Of a DNA stretch of 64,000 nt, positions 55,208 through 64,000 are shown piece after piece. A program made the position numbers and the translations under genes. Numbering within the stretch: the first letter of the stretch is position 1; each line of letters opens with the position of its first letter. Origin of the DNA: Timonella corticicola (GTDB taxonomy: Bacteria > Actinomycetota > Actinomycetes > Actinomycetales > Cellulomonadaceae); contig NZ_JBHUOP010000004.1 of the NCBI RefSeq assembly GCF_042683685.1, positions 1 through 64,000 on the forward strand, in the 5' to 3' direction. Below the pieces are notes generated by a model. That model was not told where the DNA came from and searched no databases. It saw only the letters and a list, made by a program, of their open reading frames with translations.

Positions 55208-55324
55208 AACAATAGCCTAGGGCAGTGATTCACATGGCGGAACTTTAATTTCACTATTCGAAAGGGAGTTGGGGTGTGTGGCACGTCGAATTGGAATGTC
55301 ACAGGGGTATGGTGAGATAGCAGT

Positions 55325-58300
55325 GTGAAACTTCTCCCCCCAAGTTCCGTTGTCGATGCGCATGACTTGTCGGTATCTCTCAACTCCGTTCAGCGTGACG
55401 TCGTGGCTGCGGTTTTGGGCGGTGCGCCAACGGTTTCGGTCGTGGGGGCTCCTGGGTCCGGTAAGACGGTTTTGGCTCTTGAACTGGTACGAGAACTTGT
55501 GGGACATGGGACGGCTCCACATCGGGTGCTTGTGCTGGCGGCGTCGCGTCGTGGGGCAGGGGAGTTGCGCAACAGGCTCACCGCTCGGCTGACGAGCGCG
55601 AGCCAGGGTGCGCTTGTACGTACGCCAGCGGCGCTCGCATTCTCGATACTGACGGCGCAGGCTGTGGCACATGGATTGCCGGTCCCGCGTCTGATCACGG
55701 GACCGGAGCAGGACCAGATTTTGGCGCAATTGCTTGCAGGCTATCGCGACGGCATTCTGCCGCCGCCCGCTTGGCCCACCTCCATCAGCGAGGAAACGCG
55801 GGAATTGCGTGGGTTCCGCGCCGAACTGCGCGACCTGCTGATGCGCACGGCTGAGAACGGTCTGACCGCGGACGACCTCCAACAACTGGGGGAAGCCTTT
55901 GAGAGGCCCGAATGGGTTGCAGGCGCGGGCATCGTGCGTGACTACCAGAAGGTCACCACATTTTCGACGATGGCCTCTGACGCTGGTGCGCGTTACGATC
56001 CAGCGCAGATCGTCGATGACGCGGCCTTCGCGCTATCTGGGTGGTCTGGCGCGGACCGTCCCGGGTGGGACGTGATCATCGTTGATGACTATCAGGAAGC
56101 GACTGCTGCGACGGCCCGTCTACTCGCCGTGCTGCGTAGGCAGGGAACCCGGCTCGTGTTGCTTGGTGATCCAGATGTCGCAGTGCAAGGTTTTCGTGGG
56201 GCGCTGCCCTCCCTGGTGGGGCAGGCAAGCGCGGGGGACCCGTCGCAACCCCAGTTCTCTCGGGAACGGCTTGGTCAGTTTGGTGCGAGGCAGTTTGTAT
56301 TGGAGCAGGTGTATCGCGGGCCACGCGAGTTACGTGAGGTGGTGCGCAGGGTGACCGGCTCTATTGGTTCGGTTGGCGTGGTCTCGCATCGGCGGGCGGA
56401 TAGCGTGCTCGCCCCGGATCGCATTGATCCGGGGGAATCCGCCGTATCCACCAGTGATGTGACGAATGTGCCCGCTGTCCAAGTATGCACCTTCGACACG
56501 GAGGCGCTTGAGGTCGCCTACATCGCCCGGTTGCTGCGTTCGGCGCACCTGCGCGATAAAACGCCCTGGACTGACATGGCCGTGATCGCTCGGTCGGGTT
56601 CTGCGCTCCTGGCATATCGCAGGCTCCTTGCTCAGGCCGGCGTACCGGTCGCTGTGGTGGGAACCGACATCCCTCTGCGTGATGAACCCGCAGTTCGGCC
56701 TTTACTGAACGCTGTGCGGGCATCCGCACACGACGTGGAACTGGATGAGGCGTTGGATCTGCTGGCCTCGGTCATTGGTGGCGCGGACGTGATCGGTATC
56801 CGTAAGCTCCGCCGTGCACTGCGCCGTGAGGAACTCCAAGGTGGGGGTGGACGCACCTCCGATCAACTCATCCTCGAGGCCCTCAACAACCCTGATTGGC
56901 CTGCTTCGCTGGGAGCTGTTGGTCGTCCGCTGGAGCGCGTCGCTCGGGTTCTAGCCGCTGGACGCCGCGCCCTGACACAGCCCAATGCCACTGCTCAGAC
57001 CGTGCTGTGGGCGGTGTGGGATGCCGCGGGACTAGCCGAGCCGTGGCAGCGTACCGCACTCACGGGAGGTGCGGCTTCAGCGCGTGCGGACCGCGATCTT
57101 GACGCCGTTATGTCGTTGTTCCGTGCGGCAGAGACCTATGTTGACCGGCTTCCCGAATCGAGTGCGCTTGAGTTCATCGACTTCATCGAGTCGCAGGACA
57201 TCCCCGCCGATTCACTGTCTCAGCAAGTTGCCTTGGGGGGAAAGGTCACGCTTGTGACCCCGGCGGGCGCAGCGGGTAGGTCATGGCCTATCGTCGTTGT
57301 GGCTGGTGTCCAAGAGGGTCAGTGGCCTGACCTACGGCTTCGAGATTCCCTGCTCGGTGCGCAAACCCTCGTTGAGGTGCTGTCGGGTCGCTCGGATTCC
57401 GCTCGCGGTCTGGGGCCGGGTGCACGCCGAGAGGTGTTTTACGACGAGTTGCGCGCGTTTGCGCTCTCCGTATCGCGTGCCACGCAACGGCTTGTGGTGA
57501 CAGCCGTACGGGACGATGAACAAGAACCATCGGTATTCCTCAACCTCGTGTCTCCCGCGCCTGATGATGCCGAGGCATTAAGCGATGTCGCGCACACCCA
57601 CGTGAGTGTTCAAGCCTCCGACATTCCCCTGGACCTTCGAGGGATCACCGCTCTCGCGCGTGCTGAGATGATGGGTGCCCTTGAAACGGGCGAGGAGCAG
57701 ACCGCGACCGACCGTGCACGATTGCTGAAGTACCTGAACGAACACGGCGTTTTGGTTGCCCGCCCACACAACTGGTACGGAGCGCTTGGCCTAAGTTCGG
57801 CAGCACAACTGTTCAGTCACCGCGATACCGTTCCCGTGTCTCCATCACGTGTGGAATCCGTAGGCCGTTGTGCGCTGAGATGGTCTTTGGAAACCGCTGG
57901 GGGTGTGCCGGCAAGTGGCTTGAGCCAAAGCGTGGGCACGCTGGTTCACGCGATCGCCGCGCAATACCCACGCGGACGCCTGCACGAGTTGAAGGCTGAA
58001 CTCGACCGGCAATGGCCCAACCTGCGGCTGGGAGAGGGACTATCAGCCAACCTGCAATACGAGCGAGCCGTCACCATGATCGAGAAACTGGCAAGCTTCT
58101 TTTCTCAACGTGAGAAAGAGGGCCTGGCCAGAGTCGAGGTTGAGGTTCCGTTTACCGTGGAAATCGAGGGGGCTCACATCACTGGCGTCGTGGATCGGCT
58201 TGAAATCGATAACACCGGTGCGGCACGCGTCATCGACCTCAAAACAGGAAAACAGGCACCCACCCAGGCAAAAACCTCCGTTAACCCGCAACTGGGAATC

Positions 58301-58636
58301 TACCAACTTGCGGTCCTTGGCGGCGCATTCGAGGCCTCACAGCAGCCCAACGGGGCGGAACTGGTACTCGTCGGAACCGACACCAAGGACGTAACCCTAC
58401 GTAGGCAGGAGGCGATCACCGACCCGGCACACAACTGGGCGCGCGATGTGGTGCGCGACGCCGTGAGCGTCATGCGCTCAAACACCTTCACCGCCACCCG
58501 CAATGACATGTGCCAGGTGTGTCCAGTACGGCGCTCCTGCCCGCTCCAAAACGAGGGTCAACACGTTATTCCCATGGGCGTCACTGAAATCCGGACCGTG
58601 CAAGAAGACACCGCGGGCAAGGAGACCCAGGCATGA
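55325..58636 (+). CDS. adnA: AdnA: helicase-nuclease subunit with Fe-S nuclease
   Basis: One half of the actinobacterial AdnAB complex, which unwinds and resects double-strand breaks. The 1103-residue protein has a UvrD-like motor (Walker A GAPGSGKT near residue 41; motif II VDDYQE, with Asp-Tyr-Gln instead of Glu-x-x-Gln). Its C-terminal RecB-like nuclease has VVDRLE, VIDLKTGK and a CQVCPVRRSC cluster plus an upstream Cys that suggest an AddB-style Fe-S site. In mycobacteria AdnA is the first gene of the pair, as here. The GTG at 55325 has only a weak ribosome site; it overlaps adnB by 4 bp. Confidence 0.93.
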   Translation: MKLLPPSSVVDAHDLSVSLNSVQRDVVAAVLGGAPTVSVVGAPGSGKTVLALELVRELVGHGTAPHRVLVLAASRRGAGELRNRLTARLTSASQGALVRTPAALAFSILTAQAVAHGLPVPRLITGPEQDQILAQLLAGYRDGILPPPAWPTSISEETRELRGFRAELRDLLMRTAENGLTADDLQQLGEAFERPEWVAGAGIVRDYQKVTTFSTMASDAGARYDPAQIVDDAAFALSGWSGADRPGWDVIIVDDYQEATAATARLLAVLRRQGTRLVLLGDPDVAVQGFRGALPSLVGQASAGDPSQPQFSRERLGQFGARQFVLEQVYRGPRELREVVRRVTGSIGSVGVVSHRRADSVLAPDRIDPGESAVSTSDVTNVPAVQVCTFDTEALEVAYIARLLRSAHLRDKTPWTDMAVIARSGSALLAYRRLLAQAGVPVAVVGTDIPLRDEPAVRPLLNAVRASAHDVELDEALDLLASVIGGADVIGIRKLRRALRREELQGGGGRTSDQLILEALNNPDWPASLGAVGRPLERVARVLAAGRRALTQPNATAQTVLWAVWDAAGLAEPWQRTALTGGAASARADRDLDAVMSLFRAAETYVDRLPESSALEFIDFIESQDIPADSLSQQVALGGKVTLVTPAGAAGRSWPIVVVAGVQEGQWPDLRLRDSLLGAQTLVEVLSGRSDSARGLGPGARREVFYDELRAFALSVSRATQRLVVTAVRDDEQEPSVFLNLVSPAPDDAEALSDVAHTHVSVQASDIPLDLRGITALARAEMMGALETGEEQTATDRARLLKYLNEHGVLVARPHNWYGALGLSSAAQLFSHRDTVPVSPSRVESVGRCALRWSLETAGGVPASGLSQSVGTLVHAIAAQYPRGRLHELKAELDRQWPNLRLGEGLSANLQYERAVTMIEKLASFFSQREKEGLARVEVEVPFTVEIEGAHITGVVDRLEIDNTGAARVIDLKTGKQAPTQAKTSVNPQLGIYQLAVLGGAFEASQQPNGAELVLVGTDTKDVTLRRQEAITDPAHNWARDVVRDAVSVMRSNTFTATRNDMCQVCPVRRSCPLQNEGQHVIPMGVTEIRTVQEDTAGKETQA

Positions 58637-61600
58637 GCGCATATGCGTACAGCGCACACGACATAGCCAAACTGCTCAAACAACACCAGCCCACCGAGGA
58701 ACAAACGGCGATCATTGAGGCACCGCTCGAATCGATGCTTGTCGTCGCTGGCGCTGGCTCGGGTAAAACCGAAACCATGTCCGCTCGCGTGGTGTGGCTG
58801 ATCGCCAACGGCATCGTGCAACCCGCTGAAGTCCTTGGCCTGACCTTCACGCGTAAAGCAGCAGGAGAACTGTCTGAACGCGTACGACTACGCTTGATCC
58901 AACTCGCTCGAGCCCAGGGGAAGGACACAACCGAGGACGCGTTCGATGCCCTGAACCGCCCCACAATCTCTACCTATAACTCCTATGCGTCAAGCCTGGT
59001 TCAAGAGCATGGACTACGCATCGGACGAGAACCCGGCGCACGACTGCTCTCAGAGGCAAGCCAGTGGGCCATCGTCAACGGCATCGTCGAACAGTGGCAA
59101 GGAACCATCGACACGACCAATGCCGTATCCACCCTGACAAACGCGGTGATCTCCCTGTCAGGGGCACTGAACGAGCACCTGTTGAGTATTGAGGAAGCTC
59201 GCGAACGCCTCGGTGAACTCGAACATCCGCTCGAAGACCTGCCTCCTGCCCCAAAGAAGAGAGCTGTCCACGCGGATGTCCTCAAACTTGGTAACTCGTT
59301 ATCCACCCGCAGGCAACTACTCGACCTCGTCCACGAATATGGTGAGTACAAGCGCACCTATGAACTCATTGACTTCTCCGACCAGGTAGCACTCGCGGCC
59401 ACGCTTGCCGAGGACGTTCGTGTGGTCGGTGAACTCGAACGGGAACGCTTCAAAGTTGTCCTGCTCGATGAGTATCAGGACACCTCATACGCTCAGATTC
59501 GCTTCCTGTCGGCGCTCTATGGCAAAGGTCATCCAGTCACGGCTGTTGGAGATCCCAACCAATCGATCTACGCATGGCGTGGTGCCTCCGCCGCAGGCCC
59601 CGCACGTTTCCCGGAGCAGTTTAGAACCAGCGATGGGGGACGTGCCCAGGTGTACAAGCTGGGAACCTCTTGGCGCAATGACACAGCGATTCTGGACGTT
59701 GCGAATACCACGAGCGCTCCGCTGTACGCGGCTGACCCCGACAACTCTCTGCCATCGCTCAAACCCCGCCTGAACGCTGGGCGGGGGAAAGTACATGCCG
59801 CCTATTACGAGACAATTGAGGATGAGGCCACGGCAATAGCCGAGTATCTACGCGAGCACTGGAAACCAGGTGAACGCAGCGCAGCGGTTCTGTGCCGGAA
59901 GCGTAGCCAGTTTCCGCTGATCGAATCGACACTGCGGGCGCACGGTATTCCCGTCGAAGTCGTTGGTTTGGGCGGACTACTCTCCACGCCAGAGGTCGTG
60001 GACCTCGTAGCTTTCCTTGAGGCCGTGCACGATCCATCACGTGGCGACTCGCTGATGCGCTTACTCACGGGTCCACGGGTCAACCTTGGCGCCAGTGACC
60101 TCATCGCACTGGGGCAGTTTGCTCGAAAACTGTCCAAGGACGCGGCGGTCAGGCGCGGCTGTGGCGAGATTCCTGCACATGAGACGGATACTACCGTTGA
60201 CGTTGACCCCATTGATGAACGCTCAATCCTTGACGCGATTGTGGAACTGCCTGACCTGAGCGTGGCGGTGGACAGTGGATTCTCCGAGTCCGGATGGGAA
60301 CGGCTACGAGAGGTTGCGAGATTACTCGATACGGCGCGGTCCTTGACCTATCTGTCTGTCCCCGAACTCATTGAGGCGAGTGAGAAAATACTCGGCCTGG
60401 ACATTGAAATGGCCCTGGCCGTCGATCGTTCCCGCCGCGCTGGACAACCAGTTGATCCCGGCAATCCGTTTGGCCGTGCACATCTTGATGCCCTGTACCG
60501 AGTGGCCGTGAACTTCTGCGACACCGCGATGACACCCACGCTCGGGGCATTTCTTGCCTGGCTTGATGACGCACTGGCGCGCGAGCGTGGACTTGAACGC
60601 CCCGTTGGTCGAACCGACATCAACGCCGTCCAACTCATCACCATTCACGCGTCAAAGGGCTTGGAATGGGACGTCGTGGTCGTGCCGGGCCTGGTTGATG
60701 GGCAGTTCCCAAATCCCGCCTCTCGTGGAGCGAGCGGCCCGAAGGAGAGCGCCTGGCTCACTGCCTTACACGCGCTTCCGTATCCACTTCGTGGAGACTA
60801 CCAAGACCTGCCGCAACTCGAATACGCGTCCGCCGAACACTCAGATGATGTGCTTGAAGCGATGAATGCGTTTAAGGCCGAGGCAGGCGCATACCAGGTG
60901 CTGGATGAACGCAGACTCGCCTATGTGGCCTTCACCCGCGCACGTTCGTGCCTGTTCCTGAGCGGTGCCTGGTGGCGCGAAGGTGCTACGCCCGGGCAAC
61001 CGTCGCAGTTCCTGTTGGAACTCGTGGATGAGGGCGTGGCCGAACTCATCGCTATGGCCCCTGAACCTGAGAAGGCCCCACGCGGACAGTCAAACAATCC
61101 GAGGAACGGGAGCGAAGAGGTCGCTACGTGGCCATATGAGCAGACCCGGGAGTTTGCCGAGGCCAACGCTGAGCCAAATGGTGACCTCATCAAACGAACT
61201 TTGACGCTAACCCGCAGGGCGGCGCAGATCGTGGCAGAACAGCCATACGAGCCAGACCTGCTGAGTTCACCGATGATCAGTCCCACGGGGGTGGATCTCG
61301 CTGATCTCACTGACCTGCTTCTGAGTGAACGGGACTTAAAGAACGAGGCCTCGCAGGAGGTAGAGTTCCCTGCACACATCTCGGTGTCGGGAATCGTGGA
61401 GATCGATAAAGACCGGGAAGGCTACGCTCGGGCACGGCGCCGACCCATCCCGCGCGAACCGTCGATTGCCTCACGCCGAGGAACGACCTTCCACCTGTGG
61501 GTGGAACGGCACTTCGGCAAGACGGCGCTCTTTGACCTGGACGACCTGCCTGGAGCTGACGACGATCTGTTTGAAGCGGACACCACGCTTGAAAAACTCA

Positions 61601-61968
61601 TTGCCACTTTTGAAGCCTCACCCTGGGCGAGACTCCAACCCATCGCACTCGAACAGGACGTGGACATCGTGGTCGCGGGTACGGTCATTCGTGCGCGCAT
61701 CGATGCAGTGTTCCCTGACCCCGAGAACCCAGGGGGCGTAGTGGTCGTCGACTGGAAGACCGGGCGCGTACCGAGCGACATGAAAGAGGCGTCCAGCCGA
61801 GAACTACAGTTGGCGCTATACCGGATCGCCTGGGCGCAACTGACGGGTACGCCGCTTGAACAGATTGGTGCTGCGTTCTTCTACGTTGCGGGCAATACGA
61901 CTGTGCGGCCCACAACTCTTGCAACCTTGGAGGATATTGAACAGATCATGCGGGTCGGTCGAGCTTAG
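58633..61968 (+). CDS. adnB: AdnB: helicase-nuclease, principal motor subunit
   Basis: Second subunit of AdnAB. The 1111-residue protein has a complete UvrD-type motor: Walker A AGAGSGKTETM, motif II LLDEYQDTS, motif III GDPNQSIYAWRGA, motif V ITIHASKGLEWD and motif VI YVAFTRARS. The C-terminal nuclease has HLWVERHFG, RARIDAVF, VVVDWKTGR and LALYRIAW. In mycobacteria AdnB supplies most of the ATPase power and both nucleases cut one strand each. ATGA overlap with adnA implies coupled synthesis. The stop overlaps that of the convergent APH-like gene by four bases. Confidence 0.95.
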   Translation: MSAYAYSAHDIAKLLKQHQPTEEQTAIIEAPLESMLVVAGAGSGKTETMSARVVWLIANGIVQPAEVLGLTFTRKAAGELSERVRLRLIQLARAQGKDTTEDAFDALNRPTISTYNSYASSLVQEHGLRIGREPGARLLSEASQWAIVNGIVEQWQGTIDTTNAVSTLTNAVISLSGALNEHLLSIEEARERLGELEHPLEDLPPAPKKRAVHADVLKLGNSLSTRRQLLDLVHEYGEYKRTYELIDFSDQVALAATLAEDVRVVGELERERFKVVLLDEYQDTSYAQIRFLSALYGKGHPVTAVGDPNQSIYAWRGASAAGPARFPEQFRTSDGGRAQVYKLGTSWRNDTAILDVANTTSAPLYAADPDNSLPSLKPRLNAGRGKVHAAYYETIEDEATAIAEYLREHWKPGERSAAVLCRKRSQFPLIESTLRAHGIPVEVVGLGGLLSTPEVVDLVAFLEAVHDPSRGDSLMRLLTGPRVNLGASDLIALGQFARKLSKDAAVRRGCGEIPAHETDTTVDVDPIDERSILDAIVELPDLSVAVDSGFSESGWERLREVARLLDTARSLTYLSVPELIEASEKILGLDIEMALAVDRSRRAGQPVDPGNPFGRAHLDALYRVAVNFCDTAMTPTLGAFLAWLDDALARERGLERPVGRTDINAVQLITIHASKGLEWDVVVVPGLVDGQFPNPASRGASGPKESAWLTALHALPYPLRGDYQDLPQLEYASAEHSDDVLEAMNAFKAEAGAYQVLDERRLAYVAFTRARSCLFLSGAWWREGATPGQPSQFLLELVDEGVAELIAMAPEPEKAPRGQSNNPRNGSEEVATWPYEQTREFAEANAEPNGDLIKRTLTLTRRAAQIVAEQPYEPDLLSSPMISPTGVDLADLTDLLLSERDLKNEASQEVEFPAHISVSGIVEIDKDREGYARARRRPIPREPSIASRRGTTFHLWVERHFGKTALFDLDDLPGADDDLFEADTTLEKLIATFEASPWARLQPIALEQDVDIVVAGTVIRARIDAVFPDPENPGGVVVVDWKTGRVPSDMKEASSRELQLALYRIAWAQLTGTPLEQIGAAFFYVAGNTTVRPTTLATLEDIEQIMRVGRA

Positions 61969-63338
61969 CCTTCTCCATCAGAATCAGACCTTTGGCTTTC
62001 GTCCGGATCCGTTTCGGGGTCGGGCAGAGCGGAAAGCACTTCGGTTTGTGCGTCCGCGTATGGCATGGGAGGCGTGGCCCGCTCGTAGTCTGGCAGGGCG
62101 AACTCACCGGATTCGAGGGCCAAGCGTAGTTCTTCGCTGTCATCGGTGGAAACAACAGGCTGGGCAGCGGTCCATACCTCTTCGTTGCTCATCGGGCCGT
62201 CAGGCGTCATCGGAACCGAGCCGGAACGAGCGGTGGACGGAGAGGCCGCCGACTCGTCGGCAGTGGTAATTCCGGCACTGGCCGGAGACCCACCGGACGT
62301 GGACGTGGGTTTCTCCAATGCCCCAGTGTCGCCGATAATCCGCTCGGACGGGGCACGGTCGACCGGGGCGGGCATCGTCGTGACGGTGAATGACCCGGTG
62401 GAGGTGTCCTGGGTAGTGGCCTCCACGAGATCGTTGAGCATCGCGGTGGCGTCATCGATGATCTCGGCGTTGTTGTCGTGCACACCGTGCAGCAGCCACT
62501 TGAGCACTGCGAGTTCGCTGCCAAGTAGCGCGCGATCAATGAGGTGCTTGTCCAACGCCTCGGCACGGCGCATCTGGTACGCCTCGAAGATGGAATCCAC
62601 GCTGTCCATCGGCGCGGCAGCAACGAGCCAGGCTAGATCCTCGGCAGGATCTCCGACCTGCACCGATGACCAGTCGGCGATTGCTGAAACCTGACCGTGC
62701 GCCATGATCACACAGTCCTCGGAGAGGTTCGTATGCGTTACCACGGGCATGAACTTCCACAGTACAACGTTTTCGAGGGCCTTCTCCCAACGACGCAGCA
62801 GCGTGACCGGAACCAAACCCGAAGCCGCACCCTCGTCGAGTTCAGCCAGTTTACGTTCCCGATACTGTTCGGCGGTATATGTGGGGAAAGCGGAGTCCTC
62901 GAGGATCGAGGTGGGCAGCGAGTGGAGCGCGCCGAGCGCTCGACCGAGGCTCGCGGCGGCGCCGGGTCCGGGGCGGAGCCGTTCAAGTCGAAGTTGGTTG
63001 CCCGGAAGATGCGGGTAGACCATCGCACGGCCACCCTCGATGAGGGGCGCGAATCCTGCTGGCCGCGGGGTGACGAATGGCAGTGCACCAGAATCGACGT
63101 GGCGCTCAATCGAGCGTAGAAACGCGGCTTCTGCTTCGAGGGAGGCGCCTGCGGTTGGATTGAGTGGCGCGCGCACGATCCAGGTACGACTCTGTGAGTC
63201 AAGTACGTATGCGGCCTCGAATCCTTCCGCTGCCGGTGCTGGCCGTGCCTGGTAGATGTCGATTCTAGGCACCACGACGGTTGCGAGGGCTGCTAGGGCT
63301 AGATGAGAACGCTGCACTTTTCCAACAATAGTCGCCAC
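61965..63338 (-). CDS. APH-family phosphotransferase-like protein with altered catalytic loop
   Basis: A 457-residue protein. The APH-like fold is visible around residues 25-330 (LHSLPTSILEDS, AIADWSSVQVGDPAEDLAWL), followed by a low-complexity Pro/Ser/Thr-rich tail (about 340-457). The Brenner loop normally reading HGDxxxxN is HTNLSEDC here, so the catalytic Asp and the metal-binding Asn are both replaced, while the later DW/D region is kept. It may bind but not phosphorylate, or use another residue. GTG 63338 is preferred; the frame runs to 63491, across the nudC start. Orthologous genes often lie between adnB and nudC. The tail includes a near copy of the 14-bp word. Confidence 0.75.
   Translation of the reverse strand: MATIVGKVQRSHLALAALATVVVPRIDIYQARPAPAAEGFEAAYVLDSQSRTWIVRAPLNPTAGASLEAEAAFLRSIERHVDSGALPFVTPRPAGFAPLIEGGRAMVYPHLPGNQLRLERLRPGPGAAASLGRALGALHSLPTSILEDSAFPTYTAEQYRERKLAELDEGAASGLVPVTLLRRWEKALENVVLWKFMPVVTHTNLSEDCVIMAHGQVSAIADWSSVQVGDPAEDLAWLVAAAPMDSVDSIFEAYQMRRAEALDKHLIDRALLGSELAVLKWLLHGVHDNNAEIIDDATAMLNDLVEATTQDTSTGSFTVTTMPAPVDRAPSERIIGDTGALEKPTSTSGGSPASAGITTADESAASPSTARSGSVPMTPDGPMSNEEVWTAAQPVVSTDDSEELRLALESGEFALPDYERATPPMPYADAQTEVLSALPDPETDPDESQRSDSDGEG
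62251..62264 (+). repeat. Near copy (13/14) of the 14-bp word
   Basis: GACTCGTCGGCAGT with full CCGACTCGTCGG palindrome, in the low-complexity tail of the APH-like gene (TADESA on the encoded strand). Confidence 0.45.
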
Positions 63339-63485
63339 CGCCCTCGCAGGTGGGGTAGGAGCGGGCGTGTGTCCCGGGTGCCTGGTAGTTGTGCTGGTCT
63401 CCCACTGAAAGCGTTGGGTGTGGTCGCACAATTTCAGCCGGTGTCGTGAGGCGGTCGATGGATGGCGCGTTGTAAGGTCTTCTCG

Positions 63486-64000
63486 ATGCACTCAGATAGA
63501 TTTCCCTTCGCCCTGCCCCACCTCGACCGCAATGCGCTCGCGCGCTCCGAACGGGGTTTCCTTGAGCGGATTCGCCGCGAACCGAGTACCCGGATTGCGG
63601 CAGTCTATGACCGCCAACTAGCGGTGGTCCCAGCCGGTGGCGGGGAGACGGGGGAGAGACTGCGCTGGTTCATTGCCGACGAGTTTCCCGGTTTTCTGCG
63701 CGAGCATCCCGAGACGTTGTGGCTGTATTTGGGCAGGCAGGACGGCGTTGACGTGGTCGCAATCGTGATCCCTGAACTGGTTGAGGGGATGTCAACGCGA
63801 GAGTGGCGGACCGGTGTCGTGTGGCGTGAGCTGAGGCAGTTCGTGGAGGGTGGTGCCTGGTCCGAGTGTGAGGTTGCCCTGCCGGCGGTCGCACTTGCAA
63901 ACTGGCACGTGACAGCATTGTTTTGTGGGCGCTGCGGTGGGCGTACCCAGCTATCCCAATCTGGTTGGGTGCGCGTCTGCGAGAACTGCTCCGTCGAACA
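63486..64000 (+). CDS. nudC: NADH pyrophosphatase (NudC), 5' part
   Basis: Cut by the right edge of the window. The first 171 residues are present: an N-terminal domain (FALPHLDRNALARSERG) typical of NudC, and from about residue 147 the zinc ribbon FCGRCGGRTQ ... VCENCS that precedes the Nudix domain. The Nudix box itself lies outside. NudC hydrolyses NADH and removes NAD caps from RNA. ATG 63486 has AAGG at 63475-63478. Divergent from the APH-like gene. A near copy of the 14-bp word (ATTGCCGACGAGTT, 63672-63685) lies within it. Confidence 0.85.
   Translation, partial: MHSDRFPFALPHLDRNALARSERGFLERIRREPSTRIAAVYDRQLAVVPAGGGETGERLRWFIADEFPGFLREHPETLWLYLGRQDGVDVVAIVIPELVEGMSTREWRTGVVWRELRQFVEGGAWSECEVALPAVALANWHVTALFCGRCGGRTQLSQSGWVRVCENCSVE
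63672..63685 (-). repeat. Near copy (13/14) of the 14-bp word
   Basis: ATTGCCGACGAGTT on the + strand, in the nudC coding region (IADEF). Confidence 0.4.

Overview
The window looks like chromosomal DNA of an actinomycete, probably of Micrococcales type. The evidence is gene content: AdnAB helicase-nucleases, a HemD-like nitrate/nitrite regulator, DUF3017, DUF3107 and DUF6350 proteins, HtaA domains, and a monomer-fold NADP isocitrate dehydrogenase. Coding DNA is moderately GC-rich, with many GTG starts. I cannot name the genus from sequence alone. I see no tRNA or rRNA gene, CRISPR array, transposase or phage gene.

Region by region. Positions 1-5.5 kb hold two integral membrane proteins and purN/purH; purH is preceded by a ZTP riboswitch with a terminator. 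Positions 5.7-9.1 kb hold a flavin reductase, DUF3017 and icd. Positions 9.2-14.6 kb are a nitrite-assimilation locus: nirD diverges from nirB-cobA, followed by a HemD-like/winged-helix regulator. Positions 14.7-18.2 kb hold a TetR repressor and a YhgE/Pip-type membrane protein divided by three matching operators. Positions 18.5-27.5 kb hold mdh, an MFS exporter, purU, a GNAT enzyme, an orphan sugar-ABC ATPase with a ROK regulator, then glyA (second ZTP riboswitch) and folD. Together purN, purH, purU, glyA and folD link one-carbon folate metabolism to purine synthesis, and two of the five carry the same ligand-sensing RNA.

Positions 28-34 kb encode a very large secreted nuclease/5'-nucleotidase and exonuclease III. 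Positions 34-44.5 kb hold an acidic lipoprotein, Mrp ATPase, DUF1003 and MgtE_N/CBS proteins, a stress-protein-like membrane protein, a second MFS protein, aminopeptidase P, a PHP phosphoesterase and MarC. Positions 44.6-51.2 kb are an iron-regulated surface locus: a promoter with a DtxR-type iron box, a long structured leader, a secreted neocarzinostatin-fold protein and a 1812-residue membrane-anchored protein with four HtaA haem-binding-type domains. Positions 51.5-64 kb hold a DEAD-box helicase, a ferritin-like protein, DUF3107, a TetR regulator, adnA-adnB, an APH-like protein with an altered catalytic loop, and the start of nudC.

The three signals I consider most worth following are (1) a 14-bp word, GACTCGTCGGMAAT, present exactly five times and nearly exactly at least twice more, in both intergenic DNA and permissive coding stretches; (2) the neocarzinostatin-fold protein placed in an iron-controlled haem-acquisition locus; and (3) the compositional break inside the HtaA gene. 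Operon ends in this window are marked by unusually long, nearly perfect hairpins.
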